NCBI RefSeq assembly: GCF_000231115.1
Contig: NW_006889847.1
Span: 8,117-72,116 of the forward strand
DNA: 64,000 bases
Origin: Vittaforma corneae ATCC 50505
Taxonomy: Eukaryota; Microsporidia; Nosematidae
Direction of reading: 5' to 3'
Position 1 is the first letter of the stretch; every line of letters begins with the position of its first letter. Made by a program: the position numbers and the translations under genes. Under the pieces are notes generated by a model that saw only the letters and a list, made by a program, of their open reading frames with translations, made no database searches and was not told the origin of the DNA. This document shows positions 9,696 to 18,510 of this stretch, in pieces.

Positions 9696-11507
9696 TTACT
9701 TTCTCAATTCATCAATCTTTTCTAATACTTCAGAATCTTCAACTTTCAAGTCAACCGCCTTTTTAATATCACCCCTTTCAAGAAGAATAAGAGCCTTTGT
9801 CTTTTTCAAACGGTCAAGCCCTTTTTCGATGAGAAAATCAATCATTCGTAAATCTTTTGTTTTCTCAACTAAACACAGCAATGCCTTTTCATCAGATTTT
9901 GAAAGCTTGACTGATGACATTTGTAAAAAACAGTCAACTGCCTTAGCATAATTTTTTTGAAGTAAATAACAGAAACCAAGATTCTTAAATGCACCTGAAA
10001 ACTCAGAAGTAATCTGATTGAATAGCTTTATGGCAACAGTAATATTGTTTTTAAATACTGCACAAATGCCTAATCCATTAATGCATAATGGGGAGCTAGT
10101 AGAAGATCGGAAGACTGCCTCTGCCTTGTCAAGCAAACTAGTATCCAGGCAATGCGATCCAGTAAATTCATCCAAGAGCTTATTTCCAACAAATATTACA
10201 CAAAATGGATCATTCATGTCATGCACTAGACTTTTGTCTCCTGTCAAATATGCTCTCAATTTAATATCAGATGTGCTGATATTGTTTTTTAAATAATCAC
10301 AATAAAGATGGGCCTCTGGCAGACTACACTCTTCAAGCAGTTTGACATCTCTTTTTGATACTCCTAAGTTGTACTTGACAAATTCTAAACGGTTGAAATC
10401 AATGTTCTTCATCAAGTTTTGGAATATTTCAATCGATGTGTCGTTATCCATTAGAATGGCTTTGTTATTTTCTAATGCAACATGATCAATGTACTTGGAA
10501 ATACTTTTCATTTCAGGTATAGCAGATTTGTTCATATTTCTAGCCTGTATAATAATCCAGCAAAGTTTTCTTACAAAATCAGAGCAATCATTCAAATCAA
10601 CATCAAAAACTAGATTTTTTAGGGAAACAATTGCATTAAAGTCTCGAATGGCTGTACATTTATGCTTACATTCAACAAGTTCGTTTTTTATCCGTGATAG
10701 ATTGAACTTTGCAGGTAAATAGTCTATGTCAAGGCTTAGTGCCTTTTCGTACCACTGAGCTGCACTTTCATAATTTTCTAATATGTGGTAGATCTTTCCA
10801 ATATCGTACAATATTTGTGGAGAGCTGACACCCTCACATATTAAAGCATTGAGCTTGTCAATTAGCCCATTCAATATCATAGCATCCGTTGAACTGTCAA
10901 TTTCCTGCTCAATATGTTTTATTTTTATATCCACGTTTTCCTTGTCATCAAACACATCTGATTTGCCAATTATATAAAGAAAATTGTTGTTATCAACGCT
11001 AGCATCAAATTTACTCCAGTTCTTTGAACTGAAATAACACTTAACTATTGGATCGTTGCTAATTGACATTTCTTTTGTGTCCTTTTTCATTACTGCACAT
11101 CTTTCCAGTCCATTTTTATAGCCTATTTTTTCAAAACAAAACTCAGCATCTTCAATTTGGTTCATATTAAGAAGAAATACTCCCCTGAGAAAGTCGACTC
11201 TCTTGTCATCAGATGATTGTAGTTTTTCAAGAAGGGGTTTAACATCCAATTTGTGCTGAATCATAAGCCCAGCTTTTTGGATGTCCACATTTTCTTGTTG
11301 GAGTTCTGAACTGCATCTTTTTTCAGCCATGTCCAAAAGGCACTTGGCTTGGGCATAATTTGATCTTATGCTGTATGACACATCTAAAATATCCTCTAAG
11401 CTGTGATGATTTAGTGCTTTGCCTACTAATTCAAATGTTTCATGGTCCAAGACAATATCCTTTGTAATTTCAATTTCTCTATTTGATTCCAAAGAGATTT
11501 TAACCAT
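9696..11507 (-). CDS. CTR9: TPR protein, Ctr9 subunit of the PAF1 transcription elongation complex
   Basis: Ctr9 is the TPR scaffold of the PAF1 complex on elongating RNA polymerase II. From the start at 11507, the N-terminus MVKISLESNREIEITKDIV matches the family's opening 'I.IPL...E.IELD'. TPRs include ILYDIGKIYHILENYESAAQ and YEKALSLDIDYLPAKFNLS. The most diagnostic block is DPFCVIFVGN...KAEAVFRSS...CINGLGICAVFKNN...AFKNLGFCYLLQKNYAKAVDCF, equivalent to the Ctr9 signature NPYALLxLGNI..YAANGxG. The frame extends 42 residues upstream, but AAAAATTTGCCCATGG marks the internal ATG. At 604 residues it is well below yeast Ctr9 (1077). A frame break may hide about 22 further residues. Confidence 0.75.
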   Translation of the reverse strand: MVKISLESNREIEITKDIVLDHETFELVGKALNHHSLEDILDVSYSIRSNYAQAKCLLDMAEKRCSSELQQENVDIQKAGLMIQHKLDVKPLLEKLQSSDDKRVDFLRGVFLLNMNQIEDAEFCFEKIGYKNGLERCAVMKKDTKEMSISNDPIVKCYFSSKNWSKFDASVDNNNFLYIIGKSDVFDDKENVDIKIKHIEQEIDSSTDAMILNGLIDKLNALICEGVSSPQILYDIGKIYHILENYESAAQWYEKALSLDIDYLPAKFNLSRIKNELVECKHKCTAIRDFNAIVSLKNLVFDVDLNDCSDFVRKLCWIIIQARNMNKSAIPEMKSISKYIDHVALENNKAILMDNDTSIEIFQNLMKNIDFNRLEFVKYNLGVSKRDVKLLEECSLPEAHLYCDYLKNNISTSDIKLRAYLTGDKSLVHDMNDPFCVIFVGNKLLDEFTGSHCLDTSLLDKAEAVFRSSTSSPLCINGLGICAVFKNNITVAIKLFNQITSEFSGAFKNLGFCYLLQKNYAKAVDCFLQMSSVKLSKSDEKALLCLVEKTKDLRMIDFLIEKGLDRLKKTKALILLERGDIKKAVDLKVEDSEVLEKIDELRK

Positions 11508-11521
11508 GGGCAAATTTTTAT
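11508..11521 (-). promoter_or_regulatory. AAAAATTTGCCC start signal of CTR9
   Basis: On the reverse strand AAAAATTTGCCC abuts ATGG. It places the CTR9 start at 11507 and removes a hydrophobic 42-residue leader that would be odd for a nuclear protein. Confidence 0.65.
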
Positions 11522-11793
11522 AAGAGATTAAGTTGATATGAAAGGCAAGCACACCACCAACGACAGCACAAGTTAAAAAAACAACTCCGGCACGGCTGCC
11601 TCCATTTTTATGCATATACTGGAAACTGCCCATTTGTCAGAAAGACATGCAGTTTTATTTGTTTTAGTAAACAATAATATGAACTTATGAATATGATACA
11701 CAACAAAACGTTGTACATCAGTCAAATATTCATGTACAGTTCGCATTTAATCAAGCTAGCCATTGCAGTACAGCATGAAAATGCCCTTTAACA

Positions 11794-12081
11794 CTACCCT
11801 CTCCTGTTTTCTACAATTTTATCAATCAAGCACGTGCCGTCATTTACAAAATTATTTCCATCTACAAACACTGCCATGTAGTCTTTAGAGACTTTCTCTT
11901 CCTCCTCGTTGCTGTCCAGAAATGTCAAAAGACTATTTTTACATTCTTTTATCTCAGCAGATAGCCTTTTCATTGTTTCTTCTATGCCACTCTCATTGTA
12001 ATCTCTTTGAATAAGGCCTATGGCATTGTAGTATAAAAATAACAATTTGTTTACCTCTTCTTGGAGTTTATGAAGATTCAT
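11794..12081 (-). CDS. MED21: Mediator subunit Med21 (Srb7)-like
   Basis: A 95-residue acidic protein with two predicted helices. The N-terminal LHKLQEEVNKLLFLYYNAIG followed by LIQ is the characteristic Med21 opening (LQxxVNxLxxxxxNAIGxLQ), and the second helix (EETMKRLSAEIKECKNSLLTFL) fits the Med21 coiled coil that pairs with Med7. Med21 belongs to the Mediator middle module bridging activators and RNA polymerase II. It is shorter than human MED21 (144 residues). CCCTATG precedes the start. It is transcribed divergently from the eL14 gene across 179 bp that contain a hairpin and repeats. Identification is by motif only. Confidence 0.6.
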   Translation of the reverse strand: MNLHKLQEEVNKLLFLYYNAIGLIQRDYNESGIEETMKRLSAEIKECKNSLLTFLDSNEEEEKVSKDYMAVFVDGNNFVNDGTCLIDKIVENRRG

Positions 12082-12098
12082 AGGGTAGACAAAAAGAG

Positions 12099-12210
12099 AG
12101 TAGATTGTAAATCTACTTGCACTCAGCGTGACAAAAGGGATGAGTACCCAACTAAGGGAACTGAATAGAATCTACTTGGTACACCACGAAATTGCATGCT
12201 CTAATCTACT
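12099..12210. repeat. Three AATCTACT repeats and a perfect hairpin in a divergent promoter
   Basis: GTAGATT (12100-12106) and AATCTAC (12110-12116) form a 7-bp stem with a 3-nt loop. The octamer AATCTACT occurs at 12110-12117, 12169-12176 and 12203-12210. All lie between the divergent Med21-like and eL14 genes. A regulatory role is inferred from position only. Confidence 0.5.
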
Positions 12211-12232
12211 GCATATTGACTTTATTTTCTCT

Positions 12233-12260
12233 TAAAATTTTGTGAAAAATTTTCACCCAC
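12233..12260 (+). promoter_or_regulatory. Tandem AAAATTTT and CCC start signal of eL14
   Basis: Two AAAATTTT blocks (12234-12241 and within 12245-12253) followed by CACCCAC and then ATG at 12261. This is the same layout as at other ribosomal protein genes here. Confidence 0.7.
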
Positions 12261-12578
12261 ATGCTGTTTGTTGAATTGGGAAGGGAAGTGTCACCAAGAA
12301 GCCTTAAACTTCGTAGTGTTAAGGCTGTAATCACTGGAATTAAGGACGAGAAGTTTGTTGTAATTCAGAAACAGGATAGGAGCTTTGAGGTTGTAAGATT
12401 GAAGGATATTGTTCTGAATGATAAAGTGTACGATCTAAATGAGCTAAAAGACCCCAACCACGAGTTCTTCAAACAAGTAGAGACTGCAAAGAAATGCAAT
12501 GATTTTGATAGATTTAAGATGGATCTTGAAAAGAGAGTCATTGAAGAGTTGATCAAAGCTAAGGGCATTGATAATTAA
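12261..12578 (+). CDS. RPL14: Ribosomal protein eL14 (L14e)
   Basis: A 105-residue component of the 60S subunit. The N-terminal KOW-like half (FVELGREVS...KAVITGIKDEKFVVIQ) and the C-terminal helix with NDFDRFKMDLEKRVI match eL14, whose family signature near the C-terminus is DFDRFKV. The basic C-terminal extension of animal eL14 is missing, giving a minimal protein. The strong AAAATTTT/CCC start signal is typical of a ribosomal protein gene. Confidence 0.75.
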   Translation: MLFVELGREVSPRSLKLRSVKAVITGIKDEKFVVIQKQDRSFEVVRLKDIVLNDKVYDLNELKDPNHEFFKQVETAKKCNDFDRFKMDLEKRVIEELIKAKGIDN

Positions 12579-12692
12579 ATTATTAATTCAAAGCATAAAC
12601 ACTTTATGCAAATACTTTGATCAATTATTTAATGCTAAGTGGGTTGTTTTGTTTATATTTCTATTAAGGCCTGTCTAGCTTATTGCTGGACC

Positions 12693-13022
12693 ATGCCCGA
12701 AGACATCAAACAAGCTGCAGACCAGCAAATGGCAACTCGACAAATTGGTGTGCGTTCAAGTGTGGTTGAGAGTGTTTACTTACAGTTGGAGCTGAGAAAG
12801 GTCCTTCAGACCCACCACAAGTTCCCCACAACATTCGTTTATCCAGTAGGTCGACTTTGCTTTGAAGGCATCACCTACTCTGGATCTATCACGAAATTTA
12901 CAGTCATCAAAGAGAACATCAAAGAAACATGGAAAATCAAATTAGATGGCAGCACATCATTCGAAGACTCGCTTTGTTATAGCTTGGGCGATGCATTTTG
13001 TAAGTACTTTAGCAAATACTGA
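12693..13022 (+). CDS. Small conserved-looking protein, function unknown
   Basis: A 109-residue product starting MPEDIKQAADQQMATRQIG if the ATG at 12693 is used; the frame opens 18 residues earlier at 12639. It has an N-terminal amphipathic helix followed by an apparent beta-rich half (FVYPVGRLCFEGITYSGSIT; WKIKLDG) and a C-terminal helix. No signal peptide or membrane segment. I do not recognise the family. It is on the same strand as eL14, 114 bp downstream. No clear CCC element lies right before either start, so the start is uncertain. Confidence 0.55.
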   Translation: MPEDIKQAADQQMATRQIGVRSSVVESVYLQLELRKVLQTHHKFPTTFVYPVGRLCFEGITYSGSITKFTVIKENIKETWKIKLDGSTSFEDSLCYSLGDAFCKYFSKY

Positions 13023-13447
13023 ATGAAATGGTCAAAGAAAGCTTAATATTAACTATTGACAATCCAACTTCGACTGTTAATTCATATGCATAGGACTTTA
13101 AATAATTAGGGTGTGCTTTCATGTAAGTAAATACACTAGTCTTTGTAAGTGACCTACTTTAAGATAAAGCCTTTGAACAGCTCCACCACAAAGTCTTCCA
13201 ACATTTTCCTATGTAAAATATATTTTGTTTCCTTTATGCAAACACCCCACTTTTGTTTTTAACAATAAACCCTCCTATCATTAACCGCTGAAATGGTCGG
13301 GTGTTTGACAGTAAGCATTCAGCCAATTGCACTTTCATTGGTTGTGCAAAAAGGTTTTATTCGTTTATGTTCTACGAACAAATTTTAAAACATAGGTTTT
13401 AAAATGAAATACTAAACAAAATTACGAAGCTGAGCAGCTCTGCACTA
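13023..13447. other. Intergenic region
   Basis: About 425 bp of AT-rich DNA between two forward genes. No gene, RNA or repeat recognised. Confidence 0.5.
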
Positions 13448-14839
13448 ATGAAGAATATCGACAAGGAAATTGAAAGGATACTGAACAAAGAGTACAAGGA
13501 ACAGATAAATGAAAATGAGACTGTGAATTTTGTAAGCGAGAGCCTTGGATTGGACAAAAGCACAGAGCATATTAGCTTTGAAGACGATAGAAATAGATTG
13601 GGAGAAAAGCCTATGGGTATAACTCCTAGAGAGGAAAACATAGAAGGTAATCGCCAAGGAGACTCATTCAAGAGTAATATATTCTCACAGAAGCCTTTTA
13701 CACAGCCACCAGCAACTGTGCCTGAAGAAGTCTTAGTTAACTTAAGGAACAGCAATATAGGACTGATAGATTTAGAAGTGCTATTGGGATTAAGCAGAAA
13801 ATCAAATGGGAGTGAAGAGGAGGAGTCAAATGGCGGGATTCAACCTAAGATTTCTAGAATTTTTGATGATGTTCCAAATGATGTGGTATCAAATGCAGTC
13901 AAGAAGCCAAAACTAGTAGAAAACACAAGCGAGGATCATAGACATAAGATTGAAGAAATGAACCAGTTTATTGATGACTTATTCTCAAATAAATACCTTG
14001 AAAAGAGAGTGTTTGAACATCAAAAGCAGAGTTTCAGCGAATCTTTGTTTGGTGCACCTAATTTAAGTAACGAGTACCGCCCAGTTCATAGCAGAGCAAG
14101 CAATGTGAAACAGTCTTCTCAAAACAGTGTATATCAGGAAATGGATAGGATGTCACACAATTCAATACTTTCCAGTTTTTCACCGCACAGCTCTGATAAT
14201 TCTAATATGAAGTCTATTACTGATGAATCGAAGACTTGTACAAAACCAGATCAGCTATCAGCACATGTAAATAAAAACGAACATTTTCCTAACATTGTAC
14301 AAGGGTGCAGATATCCCCCATATAATAGTACGTCCACCAGGCCATCAATTGCACCAGATTGTCTGTTGTTTAGAAATCCAACACTGCGCCAGAACAGCTT
14401 CAATCCTCAGGCGTATTGCAAAGTTAAAAGAAGACGTAGGATTAGTTCAAATACATGGTGTTCAGCCGGGAACTTACTCGCATTTCATCCGTCAAAGCTT
14501 TCTTCTTTTGAGTTTGTTCGTGGTAATATGAGCCTTACACCCAAACCAATTGTAAATCCGGGAAATTTTGTATTTACGCCTAAACAAAGTTCTGAAAATG
14601 ACAGAATGATTGAAAACTTCAAAAAGCAAATGAATAGAATTGATTTTGATAATATTACAGTACATGAACTTAAGAGCATAATGAAAGACTACGGATTAAA
14701 CCCCAACGGTAAAAAGAAAGAAATGATTGACCGACTCAGAAACACACTAAAGGAAGTTAGAACAAAGCATGAAGAAAGACAACCAAACAAAATTACGGAT
14801 TGTAGAGAGGATCCGTTGTATGAAAAATACTTTTTTTAA
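13448..14839 (+). CDS. Mostly disordered protein with a C-terminal SAP-like DNA-binding motif
   Basis: 463 residues, rich in Ser, Asn and Lys and with no membrane segment. Most looks unstructured. Near the C-terminus, ITVHELKSIMKDYGLNPNGK followed by KKEMIDRLRNTL is a good SAP-type helix-turn-helix (two helices separated by Gly-rich turn, conserved KKxMIxRL). A basic patch KVKRRRRISS lies around residue 330. Such a layout (long disordered body plus terminal SAP-like helix pair) occurs in nuclear scaffold and repair proteins. The Slx4 C-terminal domain has a related motif, but there is not enough here to claim Slx4. A nuclear role is inferred. Confidence 0.65.
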   Translation: MKNIDKEIERILNKEYKEQINENETVNFVSESLGLDKSTEHISFEDDRNRLGEKPMGITPREENIEGNRQGDSFKSNIFSQKPFTQPPATVPEEVLVNLRNSNIGLIDLEVLLGLSRKSNGSEEEESNGGIQPKISRIFDDVPNDVVSNAVKKPKLVENTSEDHRHKIEEMNQFIDDLFSNKYLEKRVFEHQKQSFSESLFGAPNLSNEYRPVHSRASNVKQSSQNSVYQEMDRMSHNSILSSFSPHSSDNSNMKSITDESKTCTKPDQLSAHVNKNEHFPNIVQGCRYPPYNSTSTRPSIAPDCLLFRNPTLRQNSFNPQAYCKVKRRRRISSNTWCSAGNLLAFHPSKLSSFEFVRGNMSLTPKPIVNPGNFVFTPKQSSENDRMIENFKKQMNRIDFDNITVHELKSIMKDYGLNPNGKKKEMIDRLRNTLKEVRTKHEERQPNKITDCREDPLYEKYFF

Positions 14840-15026
14840 TAAATATATAAATTATACTCAAATATAATTATTTTTATATGACGCTAAAGCATAAAGGGGC
14901 AGAAGATAAATTGATTGTGTATGACTGTAGTATTGTCTGTGGCTTTGCACTTTATTGCAGTACTACTTTACTGTAGTGTTCACACCCGTTATTTTTATTT
15001 ATTTTTCCAAATAAAGCCCTCTAGGA

Positions 15027-16523
15027 ATGGATGGAGTCTCAGCTTATAACTATATACGAAGTAAGTTTGTAGATCTTAGAGAAACAAGATCTTTAATCAA
15101 GAAATATGGACTGAAAATCAAATATGGATTCCTTTCAGACGAGGAAGCTGCGACTGTTAGAGGAGCTGTGGAAAAGTTCCTTTCGGAAAGACACTTGGCA
15201 ATGAACGATCTAAAAAGACACTTAGTGGAAGACACAGAGTTTCCAATACATGATCTAATTTACGAATGCACCCAAGTCTGTGAGCTTAGAACATACAAGT
15301 CCATGCACACTCACTTGTCTTATATGTATCATCCTTATATCCGTACCATCTGGAATTTAGACGAAGAAATACAATTGCTAGATCTTGTAAATCAAAAAGG
15401 ATTTAAGTGGAAAGAGATAAGCTACCATCTTTCTAAGTACAAAGATTTGTGCAGACTGAAGTATTTAGCCTTGAAAGGTGAAAACAGCACCAACTTGACT
15501 AAAAGTAAGATTCAAAGTCTCCTTGCACACATGCCAGCAACAGACGAAGAATGGGCGGTTCTATGCAGTGAGCTTAATCTTAATAGGGCCTATATTATCA
15601 GATGCATTGACAGGTATTTGAATGGCAAGGAGTTGGCCCGCCCCGAAAACAAGATTTTGGAAATACACCTCTGCCTTCTGATTTTAAATAACAACCATTA
15701 CTGTAAGTTTAACTGCAATATTGAGAATATATTATCATTTTTGAACTTAGATGCGAAATCATACGATATTGTTGATAAAATTGAAAGTAGTTCAACACCC
15801 TTTGTTTCTCAGAAAGGTCGAAGGGCAGGTTCCGTTCTTGTCGATGGTCTTTGTAGAAGACCGCATGAAAATGCATCCATAGATACTGGACAAACATATC
15901 CAGAGGATGACTTTGAAGTGCTTTTGGAAAATATTAAGAAAGCAAGTGCTGAAAATCGCAGCCAGACAAGATTCTTAAACAGATTTTTAGACTTTTTCAG
16001 AATTCAACCAGGTTTTAATCTTGATATTGCCATTAATAAGGATGATATTTTCTGGTACAACGTCACAAAGGAGATTAACGTTGAAAAGAGCGTGGCATTA
16101 TCAAGGTTTAACCAGCTAGGTAGGGTGTATAAGTGGAAAACTTTCAAAGACGTCTACGACACTATTGCCAAAATGTCATATGATTACGTGGTTACCAGGA
16201 TTAAGCAAAGTCTAATAGAAAAGAACTCAGAAGACAATGCTAGGGATAAGAACGACACCACTACGAAAGCCATAGAAAAATCGGAGAGCTCTGAGCTAAT
16301 GCTTGAAAAGAATGTTAAAAGCAAAGATGCAAAAGAGAGCGAGAATATCCTGGAAAACCCTAAAAGTTCAGAATTGAGACATCAAGCCAATCGTGGATGT
16401 GAAAATCTTGAGAATCAACGGACAGACAGTGAAGCCAGCTTAACCATGGAAGAGATAAAAAAGATTAGGACCAAATCAAAGCAAATCTTCTCACGACAGT
16501 GGCGGGAATGCATCAAACAATGA
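15027..16523 (+). CDS. Myb/SANT DNA-binding protein (Reb1/TTF1-like)
   Basis: 498 residues. A Myb/SANT repeat begins around residue 112 with TIWNLDEEIQLLDLVNQKGF then KWKEISYHL..CRLKYLAL, showing the spaced Trp residues and Arg of a DNA-reading helix. A second, weaker repeat (ATDEEWAVLCSELNLNRAYI) follows, and another Trp-containing segment lies near residue 360 (FWYNVTKEINVEKSVALSRF). Multiple divergent Myb repeats in tandem are seen in Reb1/TTF1-type factors that bind promoters and rDNA terminators. The specific assignment is uncertain. The C-terminal third is charged and low complexity. GCCCTCTAGGAATG precedes the start. Confidence 0.6.
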   Translation: MDGVSAYNYIRSKFVDLRETRSLIKKYGLKIKYGFLSDEEAATVRGAVEKFLSERHLAMNDLKRHLVEDTEFPIHDLIYECTQVCELRTYKSMHTHLSYMYHPYIRTIWNLDEEIQLLDLVNQKGFKWKEISYHLSKYKDLCRLKYLALKGENSTNLTKSKIQSLLAHMPATDEEWAVLCSELNLNRAYIIRCIDRYLNGKELARPENKILEIHLCLLILNNNHYCKFNCNIENILSFLNLDAKSYDIVDKIESSSTPFVSQKGRRAGSVLVDGLCRRPHENASIDTGQTYPEDDFEVLLENIKKASAENRSQTRFLNRFLDFFRIQPGFNLDIAINKDDIFWYNVTKEINVEKSVALSRFNQLGRVYKWKTFKDVYDTIAKMSYDYVVTRIKQSLIEKNSEDNARDKNDTTTKAIEKSESSELMLEKNVKSKDAKESENILENPKSSELRHQANRGCENLENQRTDSEASLTMEEIKKIRTKSKQIFSRQWRECIKQ

Positions 16524-16808
16524 GGATTCAACAGTTAATATAAATTAGCAACATCCACAAATGAGCAGAGGTATTAATTGCTAATTGTTATGCAGCAATG
16601 CCAAGTGTCAAAAGAAAAGGCTTTGTTGAGGTCTACTGTAAGATCCAGTTTGCTTTTATCATTTATAATAGAACTTGAAATATGTCGGGCATTCAACATC
16701 AGCAGTCTGGCTTTGCATTTACCTTCACAGTGCTGCATCGTCGCTAATTAAATTGTATTTTAGACTACTGGCATTTTATATTTAGTAAACCCACAAGTCT
16801 TTTGCCCT

Positions 16809-17798
16809 ATGGAAAGTAGCTCCATTTTGAAAAGTATTTCCACTTTAGAGAACTTCAACGAAATAGCCATAGTCTTCTCAAAAAGCTTCAAAAACCAGAT
16901 AAAAAGCATTTATGAAGACTTGACGATGCGATTTCCAACCAAGGACGTCTATCTAGTTCCATCCAATGACATTCTGTGCTCTGCCAAATGCGACAAATAC
17001 GAAGCCTATGTCTTGGTTGGAATCGAGTGTCCGATCCATACATTCGAGAATGCAGTACAGTTCAAGGTTGAGTTAAAGCCTGAAGTTAAGGATAAAATCA
17101 AAAGCTATGATGGCAAAGTGGCGTTGGACTCGATTTACACGAATGACGGACTGGTGAATAAATCAGATGAGTTCTGTGAATCAGAAGCCCACGGCGCTGA
17201 CACACCAATACTGGTTGTAACTGAAAATCAGATGGTTTTTGACTACTATTCGTATAAATATGAGAATATTGAAAAGTCGAGCGAAGATCTAAAATCACGA
17301 ACCCGTGTTTCATACTTGATGAAGGAAAATGCAAGTGGAGGTAAGCTAGAAAATAAAAGAATGGTTGGTGTTGTTTTTACCAGCAGGGCTTTTGAGGATA
17401 TTGCCACTTCACTGGTCAAGACTATTAATCAATTCTCACGGGCTTACAAAATATTCTTGAAAGACGTTAGCTATGAAAGATTAATTAGCATTGACAATAT
17501 AGACTGCATCGTTCTTGTTGACTGCCCATTTTTCCAATGTAGTTTTGATCTTCACATTCCCATTCTGACACCCTTTTCAGTGAATTGCTATATGACCGAA
17601 AAGTGGAGTGACCAGTATAATAGAAATAGTTTTGAATGCAGCGAAACAAAAGAATTGGCAATCCAAAGCCATGCAGGTGAAATTATGGAGACAAGATGGT
17701 TTAAAGGGGCGGTGTTTAGAACCGAGGAAGAAGATATGAATATTTACAAGGGCAGAAAAGGCATAGCGACGGAATATGACGATGAGGGCAAGATATAA
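16809..17798 (+). CDS. DPH2: Diphthamide biosynthesis protein Dph2
   Basis: Dph1/Dph2 form the radical enzyme that transfers the 3-amino-3-carboxypropyl group from SAM to the target histidine of eEF2. Family features: Cys in SAKCDKYEAYVLVG in the first domain, and in the third domain VGVVFTSRAFEDIATSLVKT..IDCIVLVDCPFFQC..LHIPILTPFSVN, the counterpart of 'xxVLVACPExS...R.F..PIVTPFEL'. The C-terminus WFKGAVFR..YKGRKGIATEYDD fits Dph2. At 329 residues it is shorter than yeast Dph2 (534). Dph1 is the alternative paralogue. The start follows TTGCCCTATG. Confidence 0.75.
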   Translation: MESSSILKSISTLENFNEIAIVFSKSFKNQIKSIYEDLTMRFPTKDVYLVPSNDILCSAKCDKYEAYVLVGIECPIHTFENAVQFKVELKPEVKDKIKSYDGKVALDSIYTNDGLVNKSDEFCESEAHGADTPILVVTENQMVFDYYSYKYENIEKSSEDLKSRTRVSYLMKENASGGKLENKRMVGVVFTSRAFEDIATSLVKTINQFSRAYKIFLKDVSYERLISIDNIDCIVLVDCPFFQCSFDLHIPILTPFSVNCYMTEKWSDQYNRNSFECSETKELAIQSHAGEIMETRWFKGAVFRTEEEDMNIYKGRKGIATEYDDEGKI

Positions 17799-17946
17799 AA
17801 TCCTTGACTGTTCTGATATGTTCACACCACAAAATAAATTCTTTAGCAAATAATTAGTGTCTGTAAAACTATACTTTCTCGTACAAATTATCAGGAAGAA
17901 CGGGGAACTGACATGGTCATAAAAGCTTTGTTTAACTAAACTCAGT

Positions 17947-18510
17947 TTATTGCCTTTTACTAAAGAACGATGAAATATGGTTAGCCATTTTCTTAGAAAT
18001 CATAGTTGGAGGATTGACATGGAGTTTCTTCTTTATGTTCTTCGCATCAGCAGGCGTGTCGCTCTTCTTCATTTTCTTATATTTTTCACGATCATCAACA
18101 TACTTCAAATACCTAACAGCATACACAACAAAATCAATAAAAACCAGTAAGCATACAACTGAAATTACGATGATGAAGAAGTAGTTTCTGAAATTCTCAG
18201 GCTCGTTGATGTACAAAAACTTCGACTCTCTTAGAAAATTGTCATAGGCCTGTCTGTAATTGCTAAGAACGCTGTATCCATTCATTACTAGTTCATTGAA
18301 CTGGTCTTTTGTAAGATTAGTTGGTGGCGTACTCTTTCTGAGCTTCCTAAATGCCTTTTTAATGTCGGAATCCGAACAGTTTTCCCCGAGGTTGAAGAAT
18401 TCATAGTATGTTGCTGCTCTGGTAAGCTCATGAAGCCGCCCAATCTTCATTTTGATTGTTGTATACAAGTCTTGGTAGCACTTTGCAGCACATAAAAAGA
18501 GTAAACACAT
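17947..18510 (-). CDS. Membrane J-domain protein of the ER, lacking the HPD motif
   Basis: 187 residues. The N-terminus is hydrophobic (MCLLFLCAAKCYQDL), consistent with a signal sequence. A J-domain follows (YYEFFNLGENCSDSDIKKAF, RKLRK), and then one strong transmembrane segment around residues 109-131 (YFFIIVISVVCLLVFIDFVV) and a basic cytosolic tail. This is the layout of lumenal-J ER proteins such as ERdj1 or Erj5. The loop between J helices II and III reads STPPTNLT instead of HPD, so Hsp70 stimulation by the classical mechanism is doubtful. The start is supported by GTTTACCCATG. Confidence 0.7.
   Translation of the reverse strand: MCLLFLCAAKCYQDLYTTIKMKIGRLHELTRAATYYEFFNLGENCSDSDIKKAFRKLRKSTPPTNLTKDQFNELVMNGYSVLSNYRQAYDNFLRESKFLYINEPENFRNYFFIIVISVVCLLVFIDFVVYAVRYLKYVDDREKYKKMKKSDTPADAKNIKKKLHVNPPTMISKKMANHISSFFSKRQ

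Noticed and set aside
9421..9951. 176-codon forward frame overlapping the CTR9 end
   Set aside because: More than half is antisense to CTR9 and the rest becomes Phe/Ser-rich; no family match.
11508..11633. 42-residue hydrophobic leader of Ctr9
   Set aside because: A membrane leader is implausible for a nuclear elongation factor, and AAAAATTTGCCCATGG marks the internal start.
12100..12116. GTAGATTGTAAATCTAC looks like a tRNA-Tyr anticodon arm (loop TTGTAAA)
   Set aside because: No D arm, T arm or acceptor stem fits around it on either strand; it is better treated as a hairpin in a promoter.
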